A stretch of DNA of 64,000 nucleotides, from the NCBI RefSeq assembly GCF_027270315.1, contig NZ_CP114413.1:8928001-8992000 (forward strand). Reading direction: 5' to 3'. This document shows, piece by piece, positions 33,582-42,383 of the stretch (positions within the stretch are counted from its first letter, which is position 1; every line of letters begins with the position of its first letter). The position numbers and the translations under genes are program-made. Source of the DNA: Streptomyces cinnabarinus (lineage in GTDB: Bacteria; Actinomycetota; Actinomycetes; Streptomycetales; Streptomycetaceae). The notes under the pieces were generated by a model that did no database searches, was not told the origin of the DNA, and was given only the letters and a program-made list of their open reading frames with translations.

Positions 33582-35636
33582 TCAGGCGAGTACGGCGCGG
33601 GAGTCGAGGGCGAGGGCGCCGTCGGGCCGTACGAGGAGGGGGTTGACCTCGATCTCGGCGATCTCGGGGTGGGCGGCGGCGAACGCGGTGATCGCCTCGA
33701 TGGCGGCCGCGGCGGCCTCGACGTCGACGGGCGGTCGGCCGCGCACGCCGTCGAGCAGGACCGCGGTCCGCAGTCCGCGCAGCAGGTGCAGGGCGCGGTC
33801 GGCGGGCACGGGGGCGAGGGTGAAGGCGACGTCGTGCAGTGCCTCCGCGAGCACTCCGCCCAGGCCCACCATGGCGACCGGGCCGAAGCGCGGGTCGCGG
33901 TTGACGCCGACGATCAGCTCGATGCCGTCGCTGAGGTCGGCCATGGCCTCCACGGAGTAGGAGAGGGCGCCGAGCCGGGCGTGCATCTCCCGGAAGGCGG
34001 CGAGCAGTTCGTCGGGTCCGGCGAGGCCGAGGGCCACTCCTCCGGCGTCGGACTTGTGGAGCAGATGCAGGGCCTTGAGGACGTACGGGCCGCCGAACTC
34101 CTCGGTCGCTGCGAGCAGTTCGCTCTCGTCGTGGATCTCGCGGGCGGCGGGGAAGGCGAGTCCGGCCGCCTCCAGGGCTCTGCGGGTCTCCAGGTAGCCG
34201 GTCTCCCGCAGCGGGGCCGCGGGGCTGGGCAGGGGGGGCACACCGGTGCGGGGTGCGCCCGGTGCGGTGGCGGCGAGTGCGCGGGCGGCGTCCTCGGTGG
34301 CGGAGAAGACGGGTATCCCGGCGGCGGCGAGGGTGCGGCAGCTGGGCGATTCCGGATACATCGACTGCACGACCAGAGGGGTGGCGGTGGCGCGATGGCG
34401 GGCGGCGATGAGGAGTGCCGCCGCCTTCTCCCCGTCCGCCAGGGCGGTGCCGCCTCCGCCGAGTCCGCCCTCGGCGGCCGCGTAGCCGCCGAAGTATCCG
34501 GTCATCAGGACGGCGTCGACCTCCTCGGCCGCCAGCAGCGCGGCGACGGTCTGCGCGTAGGAGCCCGGGTCCTGCTCGCCCATGCCGGCGAGGTCCACCG
34601 GGTTGGCGACGGCCGACTGCTCCCACAGGGCCTCGCGCAGCCGCTCCCGCGTCGGCCCGCCGAGTTCGGGCACGGTCAGCCCGGCGGCCTCGACGGCGTC
34701 GGCGGCGATGACGCCGTGGCCGCCGCCGTCGGTGAGCACGGCGACCCGGCGGCCGTCGGCCCGGCGTGCGCCGTGCCTTGCGGCGAGGACGACGGTGAGT
34801 TCGCGCGGGGTGGCGACCAGTTCCACCCCGGCGTCCCGGCACGCGGCGGCCACCACGTCGGCCGAGGTGGTCAGCGCCCCGGTGTGGGACTGGGCGCTGC
34901 GCGCGGAGGCGTCCCCGCGTCCGGCGGTGAGGAGCACGACCGGCTTCCCGGCGTCGGCGGCCGCCTCGGCGAAGGCGCGTCCGTCGCCGAAGTCCTCGGC
35001 GTACACGGCGATGGCCCGGGTGCCCTCGTGCCGGGCGCAGTCGGCGAGCAGGTCGACGAGGGTGACGTCGGCCTGGTTGCCGAGCGAGACGAACCGGGAG
35101 AACCCGAGGCCGTGCGGGCGGAAGCGGAGCTGGAGTTCGAGGGCGAGGTTGCCGCTCTGGCTCAGCAGGGCCACGCCGCCGGGGGTGAAGGTGTCGGAGG
35201 CCAGGAAGAGGTCGGTGGTGTTGTCGGCCAGGCCCAGGCAGTTCGGCCCGACCATCACGGCACCGGCGGCGCGCACCCGCTCGGCGACGGCCTCCTGCCG
35301 GGCGCGCCCGGCGTCACCGGTCTCGGCGAACCCTGCGGTGATCGCGACGATCGCCCGGGCCCCGCACCGCAGGGCCTCGTCGACGGCGTCCTCGAAACCG
35401 GCGGCGGGCACGGAGACGACCGCGAGGTCGACGGGCTCCCCTATCGCGCTCAGGCTGGGCGCCGCGGTGCGGCCGAGGACGGTGCCGCCGCGCCGGTTGA
35501 CCAGGTGGACGGGGCGGCGCCCGTTCGCGCGGACCGCCTGGGCGGCGATGGCGTGCCCGTACTTGGCGGGGTCGTCGCTGGCTCCGACGACGGCGACGGA
35601 TACCGGGTCGAAGAGTGCCGAGAGGTCACGTCCCAT
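33582..35636 (-). CDS. ADP-forming acyl-CoA synthetase (fused alpha-beta, acetate--CoA ligase family)
   Basis: 684 aa single chain. CoA-binding domain at 1-130 (SVAVVGASDDPAKYG), succinyl-CoA-ligase-like domain at about 140-300 with GPNCLGLADN, LLSQSGNLALE, and the phospho-His loop SAQSHTGALT (about residue 255). The C-terminal ATP-grasp domain is at about 465-684 (YVLKALHLLHKSDAGGVALGL). It makes an acyl-CoA from a free acid with ATP giving ADP and Pi. In this operon it is the entry step that activates the carboxylate for the two dehydrogenases. One base separates it from the ferredoxin gene. Confidence 0.9.
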   Translation of the reverse strand: MGRDLSALFDPVSVAVVGASDDPAKYGHAIAAQAVRANGRRPVHLVNRRGGTVLGRTAAPSLSAIGEPVDLAVVSVPAAGFEDAVDEALRCGARAIVAITAGFAETGDAGRARQEAVAERVRAAGAVMVGPNCLGLADNTTDLFLASDTFTPGGVALLSQSGNLALELQLRFRPHGLGFSRFVSLGNQADVTLVDLLADCARHEGTRAIAVYAEDFGDGRAFAEAAADAGKPVVLLTAGRGDASARSAQSHTGALTTSADVVAAACRDAGVELVATPRELTVVLAARHGARRADGRRVAVLTDGGGHGVIAADAVEAAGLTVPELGGPTRERLREALWEQSAVANPVDLAGMGEQDPGSYAQTVAALLAAEEVDAVLMTGYFGGYAAAEGGLGGGGTALADGEKAAALLIAARHRATATPLVVQSMYPESPSCRTLAAAGIPVFSATEDAARALAATAPGAPRTGVPPLPSPAAPLRETGYLETRRALEAAGLAFPAAREIHDESELLAATEEFGGPYVLKALHLLHKSDAGGVALGLAGPDELLAAFREMHARLGALSYSVEAMADLSDGIELIVGVNRDPRFGPVAMVGLGGVLAEALHDVAFTLAPVPADRALHLLRGLRTAVLLDGVRGRPPVDVEAAAAAIEAITAFAAAHPEIAEIEVNPLLVRPDGALALDSRAVLA

Positions 35637-35637
35637 G

Positions 35638-35829
35638 TCACTTCACCAGCCGCAGCGCGGAGTTGGGGCAGGCGGTGACGGCGGCTTCGGCGGCTGTCTC
35701 GCCGCCGGGCGGCACCTCGGAGGCACGCACCGACGCGTAGCCCCACTCGTCGAGGTCGACCTGCTCGGGCGCGGGTTCCTGGCAGAGGCCGTAGCCCTGG
35801 CAGCGGGTGGAGTCCAGCAGCAGTTTCAT
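35638..35829 (-). CDS. Small 3Fe-4S-type ferredoxin
   Basis: 63 aa. Cysteine pattern C10-x5-C16 and C54-P (DSTRCQGYGLCQEPAP and VTACPNSALRL): three cluster ligands with the usual second ligand position lacking, as in [3Fe-4S] ferredoxins that serve cytochromes P450 in Streptomyces. No P450 gene is present here. The 5' neighbour 171 bases upstream encodes a NuoF-like NADH-binding flavoprotein, and the divergent operon starts with a Rieske oxygenase, so this ferredoxin may carry electrons between them or accept electrons from the acyl-CoA dehydrogenases. Confidence 0.9.
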   Translation of the reverse strand: MKLLLDSTRCQGYGLCQEPAPEQVDLDEWGYASVRASEVPPGGETAAEAAVTACPNSALRLVK

Positions 35830-36000
35830 GGTGGGTCCTTTCGGCGCGGCGGGGCTGGTGCGCGCGGGGCTCGGGTGGGGTTGGGGGCACCCGGGTCCGT
35901 TCGGGGCGGGGGTGCTGGGCGCGCGGCGGATTCGGGTGCAGGGGACCCGGGTCGATTCGGCGCGGCAGGTTGCAGTGCGGGGGAGGGGACGGGGTGCGGC

Positions 36001-37233
36001 TCAGGGCACCGGGACGGTGAAGCGGCGCCCGTCCTCGGGTGCCGGGCCCGCGCAGGCGGGGCAGCCGGGACTTCGGTGGGCGTCGAGCGTGTCGGGGAAG
36101 CGGTCGAGGAGGGTGGCGACGACGCGGGCGGCGGCGTCGAGCAGGGCGCAGGCTCCGCGGCCGGGCAGCTGGCTCGACCAGCGGTGCAGCTGGGTGAGCG
36201 TGTCCGGGTTCCCCTCGCCGCGGGCGACGGCGGAGAGGGCCTTGGCCATCGCCCCGGTGCCCGAGACGCACACACCGCACTGCCGGGCGCTCTGCGCGCC
36301 GAGGTAGGAGGCGGCTTCCACGGCGACGGCGAGGGGGCAGTCCTCGGGGCCGAGGAAGTGCAGTGCGCCGCAGCCGAGCGCCGCACCGGCCGTGCGCAGG
36401 CCGTCGTGGTCGAGCGGCAGGTCCCGCCAGCCCTCGCCGTACAGCCCGCCGAACATCCCGCCCAGCAGGACGGCCTCGGACCTGCCGTGCCCGCACAGGT
36501 CGGCGAGGACCTTCAGATGCGTGCCGGCGGGCACTTCCACGAGCGCGCTGTCACCGCCGCCACCGGCGAGGGTCACCAGGTGGGCCGCGGCGACGGCGTC
36601 CGCCTCGCCGGGGTGCGTGTTCATCCGCGCGACGCGGGCCAGCGTCTCCACGTTGGCGACGAGGGTGGGCGCGCCGCCGACACCGCTCTCGAACGGCCGC
36701 GGGGGTTTGGCCGTCGGCAGGGCGGGGCCGCCGTCGATGCGCCGTACGACGGCGCTCTCCTCGCCCGCGACATAGGTGTGCTCGGTACGGACGACGTCGA
36801 CGCGCAGGTCGAGGGCGCATTCGGTGAGCGCCTGGCGCACGGCCCGCTCGGCCGCGAGGTCGGAGAGGTACACGTGGCCGCGCTCGGCGCCGGTCAGGGC
36901 CGCCGCCAGCCGCAGTCCGTCCAGGACGGTGTGCGGGCGGTGGCGGAGCAGCCAGCGGTCCTTCACGGATCCCGGTTCGCCCTCCTCGCCGTTGGCGACG
37001 ACGACACGGGGGCTCGGCGCGTCGCGGACGGCCCGGAGTTTGACGGCGGCCGGGAACCCGGCGCCGCCCCGCCCGCGCAGTCCCGCCGCGGCGATCCGGT
37101 CGAGCAGCCGTCCGGGCGCCACCAGGGGCGCGTAGCCGCCCGCGGCGAGGTACCCGGCGATGTCCTCACCGCCGGGCGCGGGGGAGAGGAGGCCGGGCCG
37201 TCCTTCGGGAAGGAGGGAGTACACGCTGGTCAT
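36001..37233 (-). CDS. NuoF-like NADH:acceptor flavoprotein (complex I 51-kDa-type)
   Basis: 410 aa. NADH/FMN domain with GLRGRGGAGFPAAVKL (about 52-67) and VVVANGEEGEPGSVKDR, the NuoF hallmark, then an SLBB-like region and a C-terminal Fe-S part. In NuoF the N3 cluster uses C-x2-C-x2-C plus a later Cys in an ICALGDA-like motif. Here I see C-x2-C (QCGVCVSG) and GACALLD but the third Cys is replaced, while an extra C-x2-C (GCPACAG) lies near the end. No NuoE or NuoG follows. It is probably a stand-alone NADH dehydrogenase handing electrons to the adjacent ferredoxin. It overlaps the preceding gene by 4 bp. Confidence 0.85.
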   Translation of the reverse strand: MTSVYSLLPEGRPGLLSPAPGGEDIAGYLAAGGYAPLVAPGRLLDRIAAAGLRGRGGAGFPAAVKLRAVRDAPSPRVVVANGEEGEPGSVKDRWLLRHRPHTVLDGLRLAAALTGAERGHVYLSDLAAERAVRQALTECALDLRVDVVRTEHTYVAGEESAVVRRIDGGPALPTAKPPRPFESGVGGAPTLVANVETLARVARMNTHPGEADAVAAAHLVTLAGGGGDSALVEVPAGTHLKVLADLCGHGRSEAVLLGGMFGGLYGEGWRDLPLDHDGLRTAGAALGCGALHFLGPEDCPLAVAVEAASYLGAQSARQCGVCVSGTGAMAKALSAVARGEGNPDTLTQLHRWSSQLPGRGACALLDAAARVVATLLDRFPDTLDAHRSPGCPACAGPAPEDGRRFTVPVP

Positions 37234-37670
37234 ACGGTGCTCCTGGGCTCGATGCGGCCGATGTGCCCGGTGCCGGCGGGCGCGAGCGCGGGGCGGGACC
37301 GCAGGTGGTCCAGCGCCCGCTCCAGCTCCCGCCGCTGGGCGGCGGTGCGGTCGTAGCCCGCTCCGGGCAGGCCGATCAGCATGCGGTGGTGGTCGAGGAC
37401 GACCTCGCCGGCCAGCAGCGCCGCGCCCGGGTCCGCGGTCCGCGACCGGGCCGCCTCGACGACCAGGTCGGTGACCTCGTGCAGGTAGCGCAGCCAGCCG
37501 CGCTGGGTGCCGCGCAGCACCAGCCGCTCAACGCGGTGGCGCTCGGCGGCGACGAGGGCCGAGGGCGGGCGGTCGTCCGGCGGGGAGCGCAGGGCGGCCA
37601 CCGCCGCGGGCAGCTCCTGTTCGGGCTCGGGGGTGAGGCCGAGCCAGACGAGACTTCGGCGAGCGCTCAT
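37230..37670 (-). CDS. Hypothetical helical protein, first gene of the leftward catabolic operon
   Basis: 146 aa from ATG 37670 with GGAGGTC just upstream. Mostly alpha-helical by composition, no Cys, no TM: RSLVWLGLTPEPEQEL, then ERLVLRGTQRGWLRYLHEV, and an amphipathic end RTAAQRRELERALDHL. Its 3' end overlaps the NuoF-like gene by 4 bp, so the two are co-translated and probably form a complex, perhaps as a small assembly or regulatory subunit. No family recognised. Confidence 0.7.
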   Translation of the reverse strand: MSARRSLVWLGLTPEPEQELPAAVAALRSPPDDRPPSALVAAERHRVERLVLRGTQRGWLRYLHEVTDLVVEAARSRTADPGAALLAGEVVLDHHRMLIGLPGAGYDRTAAQRRELERALDHLRSRPALAPAGTGHIGRIEPRSTV

Positions 37671-38088
37671 GCGGACCTCCGGGATCGCTCCGTTTCCGGG
37701 GTCCGGGAACGGGGGCGGCGCGGCGATGACGGGGATGGGGGTGCTCCGACGCCGTAAGACGTGAGTCGTAAGTCGTAATGCGTCTGACGCGAGGCGGGAG
37801 CCGTGCGGGGTGCCCGGCGGAGCGGGCGCCCGCTGTGGCGCGGACCGGGGTCCGCGGGCTTGCGGAGGGCTGCTGGGCATCCGTCTGCGGGTCCCGGGCC
37901 GTCCGCCTGCCACGAGACTAACTAACTAATTAGTCAGCCCACAAGTCTTGACTTGCCCCGCCGATGGTTCCACTCTGACTAACCAATCAGTCAGCCGGAT
38001 CGCGGCAGGTCCGGAACCCGCACCTGCCTCCCCTCCCGGCCACGCCCTCACCGCCCATCGCCGTCCACACGGCGCGGAGGAGGACCCC
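37671..38088. other. Divergent promoter region of the two catabolic operons (418 bp)
   Basis: The left part (to about 37910) is GC-rich without visible features. The AT-richer part at 37916-37994 holds two palindromic operator-like sites and, between them, TTGACT (37948-37953), a good -35 for the rightward operon (possible -10 CACTCT at 37971-37976). About 90 bases of untranslated leader would precede the Rieske gene. I see no coding sequence. Confidence 0.6.
37916..37994. promoter_or_regulatory. Pair of TetR-type palindromic operators
   Basis: Site 1, 37916-37935: GACTAACTAACTAATTAGTC, outer arms GACTAA/TTAGTC. Site 2, 37975-37994: CTGACTAACCAATCAGTCAG, arms CTGACT/AGTCAG. Both share the GACTAA core, are AT-rich for this genome and flank a -35-like TTGACT. 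This pattern fits a TetR repressor; the TetR gene at the end of the leftward operon is the natural candidate. Confidence 0.7.
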
Positions 38089-39270
38089 ATGAACCCCCCG
38101 ACGACCCGGGCAGCCGACGTCGACGCTTCCCCCACTCCGCCGGTCCCGCCCCCCGAGCACCCCGGGCAGGCCCTGGCGGCCCGCTACTACACCGACCCGG
38201 CCATCGCGCAGGCCGAGACCGACCGCATCTTCGCCAAGTCCTGGCAGCTCGTCTGTCACGAGTCCGACCTCCCCGGCCCCGGCGCCCGGCTGGCCGCCAC
38301 CGCAGCCGGCCGCGAGGTGCTGGTCGTCCGCACCGAGGACGGTGGCCTCGCCGCCCACCTCAACGTGTGCCGGCACCGCGGAACCCGGCTGGTCACCGAC
38401 CCGGAGCCCGCGGGCAAGGCGATCCGCTGCCCGTACCACGGCTGGACCTACAAGCTGGACGGACGCCTGGTCGGCGCCCCCGAGGCCCGCCGCATCCCCT
38501 GCCTCGACAAGCCCAAGTTCGGACTGCACCCGGTCAACGTCGAGTCCTTCCTCGGCTTCGTCTTCGTCAACCTCGACCTGGAGGCGACCCCGCTCGCCGA
38601 GAGCTGCGCCGGGCTCGCCGAGGCCGTCGGACGCTACGCCGGGCCCGGCCTCGTACCGGTCGGCAAGCACCGCATCCACGACCTGAAGGGCGGCGAGGAG
38701 CAGAACGCCAACTGGAAGGTCATCGTCGACAACTATCTGGAGGGCTACCACGTCCCCGTGGCCCACCCCTCGCTGATGCGTCTGCTCGACTACGCCGCGT
38801 ACACGGTGGACGTGCAGGAGAACTACGTCCTGTTCGAGTCGCCCCTGCGGGACAAGCCCTCCTCGAACTGGACCGAACGGCTCTACCAGCGCCTGGCGAC
38901 CCCGATGCCGGGCCTCACCGAGGACGACCGGCGGGTCTGGCGGTACGCCGTGATCTACCCGAACACGCTCATCGACTTCTACCCTGACCACGTGCTCGCG
39001 TGGACCGCCCTGCCCACCGCCCAGGACCGGGCGGCGATCCCCGGCGCCTTCTACACCAAGCTCGGCGAGGACGTCCGCACCCGGCTGGCCAGGCGGCTGA
39101 ACATCCACATCGGCTGGGTCACCAACGACGAGGACGCCGAACTGGTGGAGCGCGTGCAGGCCGGGATGCGCATGCCGGGGTTCGAGCCCGGACCGCTGTC
39201 GCAGCGCGAGGCCGGCGTCGGCTGGTTCGCCCGGCGGGTCCGACGGGACCTGGAGGGGGACGCGCCGTGA
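38089..39270 (+). CDS. Rieske-type aromatic-ring/amine-hydroxylating oxygenase, alpha subunit
   Basis: 393 aa from ATG 38089 (GGAGGAGG upstream). Rieske [2Fe-2S] site: C94-x-H96 in NVCRHRGTR and C114-x2-H117 in CPYHGWTY. Mononuclear iron site: DNYLEGYHVPVAHPSL with H221 and H226, and a late Asp near LIDFYPDH. Overall it resembles N-demethylating Rieske oxygenases (glycine betaine, stachydrine or carnitine type) more than dioxygenases. It heads an operon with a polyamine-type ABC importer, an amine oxidase and an aldehyde dehydrogenase, supporting an amine substrate. No FMN-[2Fe-2S] reductase gene is nearby; the divergent NuoF-like protein and ferredoxin may supply electrons. Confidence 0.9.
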   Translation: MNPPTTRAADVDASPTPPVPPPEHPGQALAARYYTDPAIAQAETDRIFAKSWQLVCHESDLPGPGARLAATAAGREVLVVRTEDGGLAAHLNVCRHRGTRLVTDPEPAGKAIRCPYHGWTYKLDGRLVGAPEARRIPCLDKPKFGLHPVNVESFLGFVFVNLDLEATPLAESCAGLAEAVGRYAGPGLVPVGKHRIHDLKGGEEQNANWKVIVDNYLEGYHVPVAHPSLMRLLDYAAYTVDVQENYVLFESPLRDKPSSNWTERLYQRLATPMPGLTEDDRRVWRYAVIYPNTLIDFYPDHVLAWTALPTAQDRAAIPGAFYTKLGEDVRTRLARRLNIHIGWVTNDEDAELVERVQAGMRMPGFEPGPLSQREAGVGWFARRVRRDLEGDAP

Positions 39271-39336
39271 CGCCCCCGTACACCTCACTCGCGCGCCGCG
39301 ACGTGCGCCCGTCGTCGGCCGCGGTCTTAGCCCGCG

Positions 39337-39380
39337 CCCTCTGAGCCGCGCACGCACCCTCTGAGCCGCGCACGCACCCT
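39337..39380. repeat. Tandem 20-bp repeat, 2.2 copies
   Basis: CCCTCTGAGCCGCGCACGCA at 39337-39356 is repeated exactly at 39357-39376, with four bases of a third copy. It lies in the 208-bp gap between the Rieske gene and potD. The gap also holds a 25-codon open frame from GTG 39267 that I do not believe is a gene. Confidence 0.85.
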
Positions 39381-39478
39381 CCCCAGACCGGTCCTCGCTT
39401 CGGAATCAGGGCCCGAAGCGAACCGACCAGCCGGTCCAGCCCTGGACTTGTGCCGTTCCTCGACGGAGAGGACGTTCC

Positions 39479-40603
39479 ATGTCCCCCGAGGTACCACCGC
39501 CGTCCCGACGCGCCCTGCTGCGGGCGGGCGCCTGCGGCCTGCTGGGCGCAGCGGCCGGCGGCTGCGGGTTCATGCCCGCCAAGAAACCCGACGCCGACCA
39601 GCTCGCCCCGGTCGAGGCACGCGTCGACGGCGATCTCGTCTACTTCAACTGGGCCGACTTCGTCGACCCGGCCGTCTTCAAGGGCTTCGAGAAGGAGTAC
39701 GGCGTCAACGTCATCCAGTCGAACTTCGACTCGATGGAAGGCATGGTCGCCAAGCTCAACGCCGGCAACCGCTACGACATCATCTTCCCCACGGCCAAGT
39801 GGGCACAGCGGCTGGCCCGCGGGGGCCGGCTGCGCCGTATCGACCACTCCCGGCTCAGCAACGCGCAGTCCGTGTTCGGCACGTACACATACTTCACCGA
39901 TCCCTGGTACGACCCCGGTTCCGCGCACACCGTCCCCTTCACCGCCTACAAGACCGGCATCGGCTGGCGGCGCGACAGGATCGGTGAACTCACCGACTCC
40001 TGGCGGGACCTGTGGAACGACCGGGCCCGGGGCAAGGTCTTCCTGCTGGACGACCGCGACGAGGTCCTCGGCATGGCCGCCCTCACCCTCGGCCTCGACG
40101 TCAGCACCGGCGACCCCGGCGACCTCGACCGCATCACCTCCCTGCTGGGCTCCCTGCGGCCGCGGCTGCGCGGCTTCTCCAGCGACAGCTACAACAACCT
40201 CCTCAACGGCAACGCGCTGATCCAGCAGGCGTGGAGCGGCGACATGGCCGCCATGCTCTACCAGGCCGACGACCCCTCCGTGTTCGGGTTCCAGGCCCCC
40301 AAGGAGGGCACGCCGATCAACTCCGACTGCTACGCCATCCCCTGGAACGCCGCCCACCCCGGCACCGCGATGCTGTTCATCGACTACATGCTGCGGCCGG
40401 AGAACGTGAAGAAGAACATCGAGTACATCGGCTACCCGATGCCGGTCGCGGGCAGCGAGAAGACCTACGCCGATCTCGTCGAGCCCTTCCCCGAGTGTCT
40501 GGTCACCCAGGACGACCTGAAGGCCGACGCGTTCTTCCGCAACGGCACACGCGCGGCGGAACAGGCGCGCGACACCGCCTGGACCCATGTGAAGGCGGGC
40601 TGA
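39479..40603 (+). CDS. potD: PotD-like polyamine/amine substrate-binding lipoprotein
   Basis: 374 aa. The N-terminus carries SRRALLRAG (twin-Arg-like) and the lipobox AAAGGC at about 24-29, so it is a membrane-anchored lipoprotein. The mature part is an extracellular solute-binding protein of the PotD/PotF type: LVYFNWADFVDPAVFKGFEK, then YDIIFPTAKWAQ and LIQQAWSGDMAAM. PotD proteins bind spermidine or putrescine through acidic and aromatic residues; here DSDCYAIPWNAAHP and related aromatics would form the pocket. First gene of the transporter block, 208 bases after the Rieske gene. Confidence 0.9.
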   Translation: MSPEVPPPSRRALLRAGACGLLGAAAGGCGFMPAKKPDADQLAPVEARVDGDLVYFNWADFVDPAVFKGFEKEYGVNVIQSNFDSMEGMVAKLNAGNRYDIIFPTAKWAQRLARGGRLRRIDHSRLSNAQSVFGTYTYFTDPWYDPGSAHTVPFTAYKTGIGWRRDRIGELTDSWRDLWNDRARGKVFLLDDRDEVLGMAALTLGLDVSTGDPGDLDRITSLLGSLRPRLRGFSSDSYNNLLNGNALIQQAWSGDMAAMLYQADDPSVFGFQAPKEGTPINSDCYAIPWNAAHPGTAMLFIDYMLRPENVKKNIEYIGYPMPVAGSEKTYADLVEPFPECLVTQDDLKADAFFRNGTRAAEQARDTAWTHVKAG

Positions 40604-40606
40604 GAC

Positions 40607-41500
40607 ATGGCACTGCAGCGCCCCTCGTCCCGCACCCGCCGCCGGGATACCTCCCGGAACCGGATATGGGTCTGGTTCATGCTGCCGGGCACCCTGTGGA
40701 TGACCGGCTTCCTGATCGCCTCGCTGATCCTCGTCGCCGTCCTCGCGGTCGGCACCACCGACGAGCTCGGCAACCCGCGCTTCGGCTTCGACCTGTCCGC
40801 CGTGCGCGCCCTCGCCGATCCCGCCTACACCGAGGTCCTGGCCCGCTCCCTGGGCTACGCCCTGCTGACCTGCGTGATCTGCCTGCTGATCGCCTACCCG
40901 GTGGCGTACACGATCGCCCTGCACGGCGGCCGCTACAAGCACGCGCTGATCGCCGCGATCGTGGTGCCGTTCTTCGCCAACTACCTGGTGCGGATGTACG
41001 GCTGGTCAGTGGTCCTCTCCGACGACGGACCGGTGCTGCGCGCCCTGCGCGCGGTGGGCCTGGCCGACGAAGGCACGAAGATCCTCAACAGCGGCTTCGG
41101 CGTCATCGCGGGACTCGTCTACGGCTTCGTCGTCTTCATGATCATCCCGCTGTACGCGGCCCTGGAACGCCTCGACGTCTCCCTCATCGAGGCCGGCCGC
41201 GACCTGTACGGCGGCCCGGTCCGCACCTTCTTCTTCGTCACCCTGCCCGCCACCCGGCAGGGCGCGGCGGCCGGGCTCGTCCTGGTCTTCCTGCCCGCCA
41301 TGGGCGACTTCGTCAGCGCACAGCTCATGGGAGGCCCGGACCAGATCATGATCGGCAACCTCATCCAGGACAAGTTCTTCCAGGGCCAGAACTGGCCGCT
41401 CGGCTCAGCGCTCACCATGCTGCTGATGCTGGTCCTGCTGATCGGGATGCTCGGCTATCTGCGGCGCACCCGCAAGGACGAGGCGGAGGCCCTGCGATGA
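40607..41500 (+). CDS. potB: PotB-like ABC transporter permease
   Basis: 297 aa. Six transmembrane helices starting at about 20-45 (MLPGTLWMTGFLIASLILVAV), and a type I importer EAA loop, LERLDVSLIEAGRDLYGGPVRTFFFVTLP (about 190-218), which docks on the ATPase. ATG 40607 lies 3 bases after potD. It forms the inner-membrane channel with PotC. The family moves spermidine, putrescine or similar amines. Confidence 0.9.
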   Translation: MALQRPSSRTRRRDTSRNRIWVWFMLPGTLWMTGFLIASLILVAVLAVGTTDELGNPRFGFDLSAVRALADPAYTEVLARSLGYALLTCVICLLIAYPVAYTIALHGGRYKHALIAAIVVPFFANYLVRMYGWSVVLSDDGPVLRALRAVGLADEGTKILNSGFGVIAGLVYGFVVFMIIPLYAALERLDVSLIEAGRDLYGGPVRTFFFVTLPATRQGAAAGLVLVFLPAMGDFVSAQLMGGPDQIMIGNLIQDKFFQGQNWPLGSALTMLLMLVLLIGMLGYLRRTRKDEAEALR

Positions 41501-42378
41501 CCCTGCTCAAGACACCCTCCACCACCGCACCGGCCGCCCCGGCGGGCCGCACCCGCGGCCGCCGCTCCCGTGCCCGGCGCAGGCCCCGCCTCCTGATCGC
41601 CATCACGGCGCTGTTCTTCGCGCTGCTCTACCTGCCCATCGCCGTCGTGGCACTGTTCTCCTTCAACTCCCAGAAGTCCCTGACCGTGTTCGACGGGTTC
41701 AGCCTGCGCTGGTACCGCGCCTTCGTGCACGACGACGTCCTGATCGCCTCCCTGGGAACCAGCCTGCGCATCTCCCTGGTGGCGATGGCCGGCTCGGTGC
41801 TCCTGGGCGGGGCGCTCGCCCTCGGCCTGGTCCGCTGCCGCACCCGGCTCGGCTCACTGGCCGGACTGGTCATGCTGGTCCCCCTGATCACGCCGGAGAT
41901 CGTCACCGGCGTCGCCTCGATGCTGCTCTTCAAGGGCCTGGGCGTACCGCTGTCCACCACCACGGTGATCCTCGCCGAGATCACCTTCTCGATCTCGTAC
42001 GTCACCGTCATCCTCCGCTCCCGGGTCGCCGCCCTGAACCCGGAGGTGGAGGAGGCCGCCATGGACCTCGGCGCCACCCGCTGGCAGGCGGTCCGGCTGG
42101 TCACCCTGCCGGCGCTGCTGCCCGCCGTACTCGCCTCTGCCGTACTGATCTTCGCGCTGGTCTTCGACGACTTCGTGCTCGCCTACTTCACCACCGGCGT
42201 CGACCCCCAGCCCCTGTCGGTGCGGATCTACTCGGCGATCCGCTTCGGTGTGCAGCCCACCATCAACGCGGTCGGCACGCTCATGCTCGCGGGATCCATC
42301 GCCCTGATCGCCCTGGCCCTGTTCATCCCGCGCCTCTTCGGCCGCCGCGGCGGCCTCGACATCCTCTCCGGAGAGTGA
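41497..42378 (+). CDS. potC: PotC-like ABC transporter permease
   Basis: 293 aa from ATG 41497, which overlaps the potB stop by 4 bp. The first 30 residues are basic and Pro/Ala-rich, then six helices follow. The EAA loop is LNPEVEEAAMDLGATRWQAVRLVTLP (about 180-205). It pairs with PotB. LALFIPRLFGRRGG ends the last helix. Confidence 0.9.
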   Translation: MTLLKTPSTTAPAAPAGRTRGRRSRARRRPRLLIAITALFFALLYLPIAVVALFSFNSQKSLTVFDGFSLRWYRAFVHDDVLIASLGTSLRISLVAMAGSVLLGGALALGLVRCRTRLGSLAGLVMLVPLITPEIVTGVASMLLFKGLGVPLSTTTVILAEITFSISYVTVILRSRVAALNPEVEEAAMDLGATRWQAVRLVTLPALLPAVLASAVLIFALVFDDFVLAYFTTGVDPQPLSVRIYSAIRFGVQPTINAVGTLMLAGSIALIALALFIPRLFGRRGGLDILSGE

Positions 42379-42383
42379 TCCCC

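Noticed and set aside
39267..39343. 25-codon frame from GTG containing a TTA codon, a possible bldA-controlled peptide
   Set aside because: No ribosome site, overlaps the tandem 20-bp repeat, and it would be the only support for such a peptide.
39337..39380. Tandem 20-bp repeat as a CRISPR or regulatory array
   Set aside because: Only 2.2 copies, no spacers, no dyad symmetry.
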